Source of the DNA: Anolis sagrei
Lineage: Eukaryota > Chordata > Lepidosauria > Squamata > Anolidae
Direction of reading: 5' to 3'
Length of the DNA stretch: 64,000 nucleotides
Assembly (NCBI RefSeq): GCF_037176765.1
Contig: NC_090023.1
Coordinates: 48,253,366-48,317,365 of the forward strand
Position numbers and translations under genes: made by a program. The notes under the pieces were generated by a model. It searched no databases. It saw nothing but the letters and a program-made list of their open reading frames with translations, and was not told the DNA's origin. This document shows positions 1 through 8,800 of the stretch, piece after piece. The first letter of the stretch is position 1, and the number at the start of each line of letters is the position of its first letter.

Positions 1-570
1 TTGAATGTGACTCTAATTAAAAAAAAATACTTGTAAGTGTGATTATGATCTGAATTTAAAAGGTATATTCACTTAAAATCAGTAAACTACTTTATAGTAA
101 ATGATTTTAAGATTGCGTAACAAAATTTGAGCCGATTAAAACTTACATCTGATTTGTCATGAATAAAATCTGGCTGAAGATGAAGCGAGGCAGAGACAAT
201 GGATTGGATTTATGACCTTGCAAAACTTATGCCCCATTGACTTCAGTGGGTCAATCTGTGACTACATCTGGATCTCACTGATTGTAAAAGAACTAATTTG
301 CTTTAGAGATTTGATTGTAATTGCAGTGTCTGAAAAAAGGCAAAACACAAATGGGTTTGGTTTATATACTTTCTATCATGTATTTTGAATATCTGTACAA
401 TTTTACAGGTTTTCTATTTGTTTTGTATCTTGCATGTTGTAATAAAATCTAAACAAATGTTCAATAGTAGCTTTTCAAACAATGTGTCTGATTTCTCACT
501 AACAGATTGTGTTATCATTATACACTTTAATCTGACTTCAAACCAGCCCATGCTTTACAAGTTGCATCTA
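1..570 (+). other. Intergenic DNA with a possible poly(A) signal of an upstream gene
   Basis: AT-rich sequence with no recognisable exon. An AATAAA at 441-446 follows a T-rich stretch and a TGTTGT-like element, so this could be the end of a 3' UTR of a + strand gene lying to the left. In mammals the left neighbour of ABHD10 is PHLDB2, which would fit, but nothing coding from that gene is visible here. The assignment is inference from synteny only. Confidence 0.25.
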
Positions 571-737
571 GCTTGGGCATTGGCAAACTTCGGTCCTCCG
601 GGTTTTTTGAACTTCAACTCCCACAATTCCTAACAGCCTACCAGCTGGGTTGTTGTAGGTACGAAACCTACCAGCTGTTAGGAATTGTGGAAGTTGAAGT
701 CCAAAGCAGGCTGGAGAGATGAAGTTTGCCCATGCCT
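571..737. mobile_element. hAT-like MITE (GGGCAAACTT family), inverted-repeat type
   Basis: The two halves are near reverse complements: the left arm reads CTTGGGCA...GGCAAACTTC and the right arm ends GAAGTTTGCCCATGCC. The internal arms (TTCAACTCCCACAATTCC and its complement) also pair. The same family occurs at 2944-3078. I could not fix the target duplication for this copy, so the ends are approximate. Confidence 0.6.
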
Positions 738-998
738 TATCTATCTCCATTAAAGATGGGGACTGATGACCACTGTGTGCAAGTATTCCAAAATCCATGG
801 GGAGAAAACTCTGAAAATTGAAAACACTTGAGTAGTAAATCCATTTGTTAGATGTATGTGAATCAGGTCCTTTGTTCTCTTGTGATTGTATGTTCAAGTT
901 GCTTATTCATGTTCAAGTTGCTTATTCATTTATGGCATCCCCATCAATTTCATAGGCTAAGAGAATCCTGACTGGTTTTCCATCTCCTTCCTCTAAAA

Positions 999-1343
999 CA
1001 GGGGTCCTCAAACGTTTTAAACAGAGGGCCAGATCACAGTCTCTCAAACTGTTGGAGGGCCGGATTATAATTTGAAAAAAAATATGAATTCCTATGCACA
1101 CTGCACATACCTTATTTGTAGTGCAAAAAACACTTTAAAACAATAATTAAAATGAACAATTTTAATAAATATAAGCTTATTAGTATTTCAATGGGAAGTG
1201 TGGGCCTGCTTTTGGCTGATGAGATAGGATTGTTGTTGTATGCTTTCAAGTAGTTTCAGACTTAGGTTGACCCTGAGCGAGGGCCGGGTAAATGACCTTG
1301 GAGGGCCGTATCCAGCCCCCAGGCCTTAGTTTGAGGACCCCTG
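999..1343. mobile_element. Non-autonomous hAT element with intact 8-bp target duplication
   Basis: The 345-bp element has 15-bp terminal inverted repeats, CAGGGGTCCTCAAAC at the left and GTTTGAGGACCCCTG at the right. It is bracketed by a perfect 8-bp direct repeat CTCTAAAA at 991-998 and 1344-1351. An 8-bp duplication and CAGGGG ends are typical of hAT transposons. It has no transposase reading frame. A second copy of the family lies at 25146-25508. Confidence 0.85.
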
Positions 1344-1511
1344 CTCTAAAATATCACCTACACCTGGTAGTCACTGGTGGTCTCCTATCTAAGTATTTAT
1401 CAGAGTTGGCTTTGTTTAGCTTTAAAGATCAGACAGGACCAACCTGAGTCCTAACAGAGAAGAGGGCAGCATAGAAATAAAGTTTTATTATTATATTGAA
1501 ATAGAACAATT

Positions 1512-1967
1512 TGGACTGGCCACGGATAGTGCAATATGGGCCACAGATAGCAAAACCCAGAGCGCAGATACCAATTTATGTTAGGCAGATACCGGCAGCG
1601 GGTCGCCTGTGGGTCTGTGTGCCTGGTGAGACAAAGAAGCTAGCCCAATGTTCTCCAATCAAGAAATTTCATCAAGTTGAAGAAGCCACCAAGGTGATTT
1701 TATTTCGATCCAACTGGAAAGGATGACAGCTTACAGTAAAATGCTAAAGGAAGCTAAGATACCATACAGAGAAAAAACAAGCATTTTATACAATCATAAA
1801 CTTTGTATTTCCTGCCCCAACTGTGGCCGGTTTGGCATTGATTGGTGGAGCCCTGTTGACGTCACAGCTGGCTGGGGAGGATTCCCTTGGAGAGGTGGGA
1901 TTGCAGCACCTGTCAGCCAATCTGAAAGCATTCCCCACTTCTGTACTAATCCAAGGAGTGACCATCA
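1512..1967 (-). mobile_element. Probable solo LTR (endogenous retrovirus-like fossil)
   Basis: Read on the minus strand this stretch has the layout of a retroviral LTR: TG at its start, CCAAT-like and TGACGTCA elements, a TATAAAA box, an AATAAAA signal about 100 bases downstream, then a short R/U5-like tail ending in CA. No internal coding region adjoins it, so it looks like a solo LTR of about 456 bp. No clear target duplication was found. The family is not identified and age cannot be judged from one copy. An old fossil is the simplest reading. Confidence 0.45.
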
Positions 1968-1987
1968 GTAAAAAAAAATGATTTTGT

Positions 1988-2046
1988 CATTTGGGAGTTG
2001 TAGTTGCTGGGATTTATAGTTCACCTACAATCAAAGAGCATTCTGA
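1988..2046. repeat. Unclassified interspersed repeat, left copy of a direct duplicate
   Basis: About 55 bases (GGGAGTTGTAGTTGCTGGG ... AAGAGCATTCTGAA) recur almost unchanged at 2382-2436. The two copies bracket the Penelope-like fragment at 2122-2360. The source family is not recognised. Confidence 0.6.
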
Positions 2047-2121
2047 ACTCCACCAATGATGGAATTGAACCAAACTTGGCAACAGGATTCCCATGACCAA
2101 CAGAAAACACTAGAAGGGTTT

Positions 2122-2360
2122 ATTGTAGAAGGCTTTCATGGCTGGAATCACTAGGTTCTTGTGGGTTTTTTTGGGCTATAAGGCCATGTTCTAGAGGCAT
2201 TTTCTCCTGACGTTTCGCCTGCATCTATGGCAAGCATCCTCAGAGGTAGTGAGGTCTGTTGGAATTAGGACAATGGGTTTATATATCTGTGGAATGCCTG
2301 GGGCGGGGGCAAAGAGCTCTTCTCTGCTGGAGCTAGGTGTGAACACAGAAGGCGTTTGGG
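2122..2360 (-). mobile_element. Penelope-like repeat fragment with a hammerhead-like core
   Basis: This is the longest single copy of a repeat also present at 12424, 15451, 56172 and 60805. Shared blocks on the + strand are GGCTTTCATGG, GGCCATGTTCTAGA, TCTCCTGACGTTTCGCC and GCATCCTCAGAGG. On the minus strand 2243-2209 reads CTGAGGA, a six-pair stem (GCTTGC/GCAGGC), GAAAC and GTC, the order of a hammerhead ribozyme core with a very short stem III. Assignment to Penelope-like elements rests on that motif and on the inverted-pair arrangement of other copies. No reverse transcriptase is present here. Confidence 0.5.
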
Positions 2361-2381
2361 GGAAATAGACCTTGACATTTA

Positions 2382-2436
2382 GAAGTTGTAGTTACTGGGA
2401 TTTATAGTTCACCTACAATCAAAGAGCATTCTGAAA
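2382..2436. repeat. Unclassified interspersed repeat, right copy of a direct duplicate
   Basis: Near-identical to 1988-2046 (see there): AGAAGTTGTAGTTACTGGG through AAGAGCATTCTGAA, then diverging. Confidence 0.6.
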
Positions 2437-2559
2437 AGGTAGGTACTTTACAAGTCTCATCATCTCTCACAGTAGGCCTGGAGGGCCAATGTTTGCTCAT
2501 GTTTGCTGTAGCCATTTTTGCCCCAAAGACAATAGTGGGGGGGGGGGGGGTGGCAAAAA

Positions 2560-2797
2560 AATCAACCCGGAAGCTCCATTCTAAGAGAAGAGGTCGTCGC
2601 TCTATGGTTGAATGATTTATGTTCCTCTTCGAGACTTCTCTCCTGTAGAGATAAGAGGTAAAGAGCAATGCCTAGAGCGGACAGTTTCCGGCGCCTGCGC
2701 AGTGACAATTTCCTCCTCCTTCCAGCGAACCCGGCGCATGCTCAGTAGCTCACGGAGCGGCCAAGGAAAGGGGTGTGTTGCTGCGGGGCTCTGGCGG
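2560..2797 (+). promoter_or_regulatory. ABHD10: ABHD10 promoter and 5' UTR (GC-rich, TATA-less)
   Basis: GC and CpG content rise sharply here relative to the flanks and stay high through exon 1. An ETS-type CCGGAAG lies at 2567-2573 and a reverse one (TTTCCGG) just before 2691. An NRF1-like palindrome GCGCCTGCGCA lies at 2691-2701, and a second weaker GGCGCATGCTCAG at 2733-2745. No TATA box is seen. ETS plus NRF1 sites in a CpG island are usual for nuclear genes of mitochondrial proteins. The exact transcription start is not determined. A run of G at about 2537-2550 lies just upstream. Confidence 0.65.
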
Positions 2798-2870
2798 ATG
2801 GCGCTCTCCGGGGCCACGAGGCTGCTGTGGCGGGAGAGGCTGCGCTGGGGGCCGGCCGTCTCTCGGCTGG
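2798..2870 (+). CDS. ABHD10: ABHD10 coding exon 1
   Basis: Encodes residues 1-24 and the first base of Gly25; donor GTGAGT at 2871. The Arg/Leu-rich segment is the presumed mitochondrial targeting sequence. GC-rich, continuous with the promoter island. Confidence 0.82.
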
Positions 2871-5800
2871 GTGAGTGACTGAGCGAGTGGGGCGCCTCCC
2901 TGTGCCTTTTGCCACAGGTCGAAGACAACTAGTGCCTCTACAGCAGGCCTGGGCAAACTTGGCCCTTCCAGGTGTTTTGGACTTCAACTCCCAGCATTCC
3001 TTTCAGGGCCTGAGGCTGTTAGGAATGCTGGGAGTTGAAGTCCAAAATACCAGGAAGGCCCAAGTTAGCTCAGGCCTGCTGTAGAGGCACCTGAAGCCTT
3101 CTACTTCTGAACCAACCTTTCCATTGTTCCTTCCCCTTTCCTTTTAGAGGAAGCTAAAACTTGGAATCAGATCCTGGGATATAGGGCCTGTCTGGAAGGG
3201 TCCTGAGTGAAGATACAGAATGGGGGAAGCGTGGCTCAAGAGCAGTACGTGTGAAAAAGATCTTGAGGTCCTCGTGGACATCAAGTTGAACATGAGCCAA
3301 CAATGTGATGCGGCGGCAAAAAAAAGCCAATGGGATTTTGGCCTGCATCAATAGGAGTATAGGGTCTAGATCCCTCTATTCTGCCTTGGTTAGACCGCAC
3401 CTGGAATATTATATCCAATTCTGGGCACCATCATTGAAGAGAGATATTAACAAGCTGGAATGTGTCCAGAGGGAGGTGACTAAAATGATCAAGGGTCTGG
3501 AGAACAAGCCCTATGAGGAGAGGCTTAAAGAGCTGGGCATGTTTAGCCTGAAGACAAGAAGGCTGAGAGGAGACATAATAGCCATGTATAAATATGTGAG
3601 TCATAGGGAGGAGGGAGCAAGACTGTTTTCTGCTGCCCTGGAGACTAGGACGCGGAACAATGGCTTCAAACTACAAGAAAGGAGATTTCATCTGAACATT
3701 AGGAAGAAATTCCTGACTATGAGAGCCGTTCAGCAGTGGAACTCTCTGTCCCGGAGTGTGGTGGAGGCTCCTTCTTTGGAAGCTTTTAAACAGAGGCTGG
3801 ATGGCTGTCTGTCGGGGGTGCTTTGAATGCAATTTTCCTGCTTCTTGGCAGGAGGTTGGACTGGATGGCCCATGAGGTCTCTTCCAACTCTATGATTCTA
3901 TTGAAGCCATATCATTTAATCACCTCCCTAAAATAAATGCTTTCCTCAGAAGCTTTGCTCAACCAGGGGTGAGAAAGGCGATATATAAATACTGTAAATA
4001 AATAATTTTCCTCCTTCTTGGCAGGGGGTTGGACTGGATGGCCCACAAGGTCTCTTCCAACTCTATGATTCTATGAAGACATTGCAGGACTTCCTAATGG
4101 CAGCAGTCACACTTGTTTCAAACAGTCAAGGGTTCCTTCTCCCACCCTGGACATCTCACACACACTTATATACACACACATCCCCATCAACTCCACTGGA
4201 CTGGCCATGTTGTCCAAATGCCTGATCACTGCTTCCCAAAGCAGTTGCTATACTCCCAACTCAAGAATGTTGGTGGACAGGAAAGGATATTTAAAAATGG
4301 GCTTAAAGCCAACCTCAAAACCTGTGGCATAGACACAGAGAACTGGGAAGCCCTGGTCCTTGAGTGCTCTAATTGGAGGTCAGCTGTAACCAGCAGTGCT
4401 GCAGAATTCAAAGAGGCACGAATGGAGGAACTGATGTCCTCACTGTGGGAAAATAAGAGAGATTAGTTCCTGCACTACAAAGAAGAGAAGTTTGATATGC
4501 TCTAGCAATGTTTTTATTTAAAATTAGCAGTATGCATTTACGATATGAAACAACCAGGTATTTTAAGCCCTGTGTAAGTAAACAAAAACACTTTGAACCT
4601 TCTGAAGAATGATAAAATCATAGAGTTGGAAGAGACCTCATGGGCCATCCAGTTCAATTCCCTGCAAAGAAGCAGAAAACTCGCATTCAGAGCAGCCCCA
4701 ACAGATGGCCATCCAGCCTCTATTTAAAAGCCTCCAAAGGGGCCTCTACCACACTCTGGGGCAGAAAGTTCCACTGTTGAACAACTCTCACAGTTAGGAA
4801 ATTTTTCCTCATGCTCAGGTGGAATCGCCTTTCCTGTAATTTGAAGCCCTTGTTCTGCATCCTAATCTCCAGGACAGCAGAAAACAAGTTTGCTCCCTCC
4901 TCCCTCACGTATTTATGCATGTCTGCCAAGTTTCCTCGGCAGGCTAAACATGCCCAGCTTTTTAAGCCTCTCCTCATAGGACTTGTTCTCCAGACCCTTT
5001 GATCATTTTAGTCACCTCCCTCTGGACACATTCCAGCTTGTCAGCATCTCCCTTCAATTGCAGTGCCCAGAACTGGACACAGTATTCTAGGTGTGGTCTG
5101 ACCAAGGCAGAATAGAGGGGAAGCATGACTTCCCTGGATATAAACAGTATAGTCTTATTGATGCAGGCCAAAATCCCATTGGCTTTTTTTGCCGCTGCAT
5201 GACACTTGAAAGTTTCTTCCAGAATGTAGCCAACGATGATTTATTTTCTTTCTCTACTTTTCAGTTTTACCATTTTTGTTGATGTCGTTTAACATACTTA
5301 GTGATGCAGATATATTCACTTTCCATTGCTTTGCTGTTTGTGCATGCTCAGTAAGAGATTCTGGAGGCAGCTGCTCTGTTTTAGGCAGATACATTCAACA
5401 ACAATTGGATCAACTAGAGTGGAATCCCATTCTTTACCAGCTCCAGCTTTACTGCATTAACTGCTGACATGACTGCAACCCAGCAGTGACAGCCCGTGTT
5501 GGTCCAGCCCTTTCCCCTCATCTTCCTATTCTTGTTGCTGGAGAATGGGGAGGAAAACTAACATATTTGTTAACTTCGGTAGACCTGTAATTTGTTTCAA
5601 CAATATCCGCAGTAAAAATGTAAAAGTTCAATTTTTTTTGTGTGCGTAGGTTGCAGGCAAAAATCATCTCCCAGTTTCCTTAACCGGACAGATCTTCCAA
5701 AACTCGCCTATCATAAACTAAAAGGAAAGAATCCTGGAGTTGTCTTCCTCCCAGGCCTTTTTTCAAACATGAATGGTGAAAAAGCACTTGCACTGGAAGA

Positions 5801-8800
5801 CTACTGTAAATCAGTTGGCCATGCTTTTGTCAGGTATGTTATAACAGAACAGACTTGTGCTTAGTGTGACACATATATTTCATTCCATTATTTTAAATGT
5901 TCTGTTCATGTTGTCAGTGAATTATGTTTATTTTTATTGACATGTTTATTGCATTTACATCCCATCTCTCTCCTTATTCAGAACCTAAAATGATCTTCTT
6001 TTTTTTGTAAAAAAAAGAAAAACAAAAATAAAAAACAAGATACAGTAGAGTCTCGCTTATCCAACCTTCACTCATCCAACATACTGTATTATCCAACACA
6101 ATCTGCCTCCTGCCTGGATCCACAGCTGTTTAAATACATTGCAATGTTTCGGTGCTCAGTTCGTAAATACAGTAATGACTACATCACATTATCGTATATT
6201 GAACTGCTTTTTCTATCAATTTGTTTTAAAACATGATGTTTTGGTGCTTAATTTGTAAAATCATAATGTAATTTGACGTTTAATAGGCTTTTCTTTAATA
6301 CCTCCTTATTATCCAACATTTTCACTTATCTAACATTCTACTGGCCCATTTATGTTGAATAAGCAAGACTCTACAACTAAAATATTATGTTCGCAAAAGT
6401 TTTACAAAAATTAACTAACTGCAATTAAAAACATGATTAAAACAATATCAAAGTATTATTATTTGCTGTTAAAACTATCTTGCTGCAGGCATCTTCCCAA
6501 GCAGTTTGTATATGGTAATCTTGGTCATTGCTGATTATACAAAGCTATGTTTTCATTTTTATTCCTCCACAGGTTTGATTACAGAGGTTGCGGAGGTTCA
6601 GATGGCAGTACTAAAGAAAGTACATTGGGAAAGTGGCGGAAGGATGTTCTGTCCATACTGGATGAACTCACACAAGGGCCACAGGTTGATTGTTCTTGAT
6701 TTTTAAATGAAGCAGTTCTTCTCTTATGTTGCACTGTGCTTCTTTTTGTGAATAAAATTGTGGGACATTTCACTATTGCTAGCCTGGAGGAAGCAAACAT
6801 ACCCCTGACTTACGAAATCCTTTGGCAGGAAATTATTTTGTCTGGTTAATAAAGTTTAGCGTTTAGTTGTTGATATTCATCAGACTGTTCTGAAAAACTG
6901 TCTTTTAAAGAAAACTTCTTGGAAAATAGAATTGGGCATGGCTGGAAAGTGTAGATCTCCCAAATAACAATGTAAAGAAGTATATACTGGCATTGAATGC
7001 GGTAAAACATGCACAAGCCCTAAAATATTGGGGAAATTGTATATATTACACTTAGAGGTGAGAGTTACGAAACATTGACTGGTTTGGACTATGGTATCTC
7101 AATTTAAAAAGTGGAGAGGGATGAGTGAGCCTCATGTAACTGTGGCATGTAACTGCTTTTCATTTCAAACAAATAGCCTTCAGCCTAGGAAGCCTTCAAT
7201 TAACCTATTTTTCATGGCATTGGATCTATGAAAGTTTTGGACAATCTGGCATTTTAAGCCATGAGGATTGTTCATATCATTTGCCATATTCCATATAATC
7301 CATTTTAAATCCAGGAAAAGTATTTTGAACAACAGGAAATGAGAAGTCACTCACCTGGCTCAGAAGTGGGGCGGGGGGATTGAGAAATATAAAAATTCAA
7401 GAACATTTGGGAGTTTAGGGGGCAAAAAACTATTGGTAAAAATGTCAGATTTTTTGGTCACTGTGGGGCGAAGGGGATACACTTGGCCCACCTCTGCATG
7501 CATAGAAAATGTTTTGTGTGTTTTCCGGTAACACAAAATAGCTAATACTATTTTCATGTTAAGATTTTAGTTGGCTCCAGCCTGGGTGGATGGCTGATGC
7601 TTCATGCTGCAATTGCCCGTCCCGAAAAGGTAGCTGCATTAGTTGGAGTAGCTGTAGCGGCAGACCATTTAGTAGCAACTTTTCAGCAGCTTTCTGTAGA
7701 GGTAAGAGGAAATGCTGGCTTTGCTGATCCAAAACATACATGTGGTGTCTTTGTACTATAGAACTCCCATGTTGCAGAGGACTATTGTTGACAGATAACC
7801 CACATCAGCTGGAAAAAGGAGCTGTCTTAAGAACATTTTACTTTTGACCTTTGTCAAGACGAGGGTGGGCAGCCAACATGACATCTGTTAACTGTACCAC
7901 TCGCTGTCACCAAATTTCAGTAGCAGAAGTCACTAAAACCACCAAAATGAACAATGAAGGTCTCACTGCTTATTTTAAACGCTTTCTGGAGGCTTCCTGG
8001 AATATCATTATATTCTCCCAGTGATTTGGAATGAGATCCTGGGTTTCCAGAAACAGAGGAAGGAGACATATATTGTTCATCACAGCTCCTGACACTTCTA
8101 GAAGAAGGAAAAAATGTTATTACTTCTTGTAAACAATAATTCCTAAATTAATTTAGATTAACCAGTTAGAAAGTTGTCATTTTGGTAGGCTATAATAAGG
8201 AATGAATTTATATGACTGGGGAATATGCTTTGAGTTTCTGGCATTAAGAGTTTTATCTATTCTGTTTACTATTTAAATGTAAAAGTAGAGTAGATCATTC
8301 TAGGCTTCCAGATATTGTTATCAGAATTGAAATTATGCCTGATGTGTATAAATACATTCTCTTACCAGTATAGATGCGCTTCTAGATGGTAATGCATTTT
8401 TCCACACAAAAAAATTATGTTGTAGGTATTTTTTAGAGATAACTTGTCATTAGAAACCCAAGTGGCGCAATTAATAGAAAACAACTTTACCAGTTTTGAC
8501 TCCCTACACTAGCTAGGATCCAACCAGGATAGCAGGCAGGCATAAATGCTCAGTTGTACATATGCTAACTAGAGCTGGATGAACTGAACATTTTAAGGGC
8601 GCATTTCAATATAATTTCCTCAGCCATGTAAATGCTATTCCCCAACATACAATCTGCCTCTATAACAACTTTCCAGCTATGTCTCGTGATCCTACAGCTT
8701 ATCTTTCAGATTTTCCACATAATCAAAGACTTGATAATAAATTTTACATTCATTGCTTTTGAGGCAGATATTAGCAAGATACTGCAATCTTTGTACTGAT

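Noticed and set aside
2535-2552. G run as a functional G-quadruplex of the ABHD10 promoter
   Set aside because: A plain homopolymer run. Similar runs occur at 53350, 57156 and 25997, and length is unreliable in assemblies.
2617-2987. Overlapping minus-strand frames in the ABHD10 promoter region
   Set aside because: Open because of GC-rich composition. No protein resemblance, and they cross the real exon 1 and a MITE.
3305-3826. 173-codon frame as a host gene
   Set aside because: It is the CR1 ORF2 C-terminus, with the CR1 3' end directly after it.
7564-7571. Alternative ABHD10 exon 4 acceptor at TTTTAG (7570)
   Set aside because: Would delete ATTTTAG, shift the frame and lose the strand leading into the catalytic GSSLGG.
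8455-8530. Possible tRNA-like SINE head (CCCAAGTGGCGCAATTAATAG)
   Set aside because: Only a partial A-box-like match and no body or B box could be followed.
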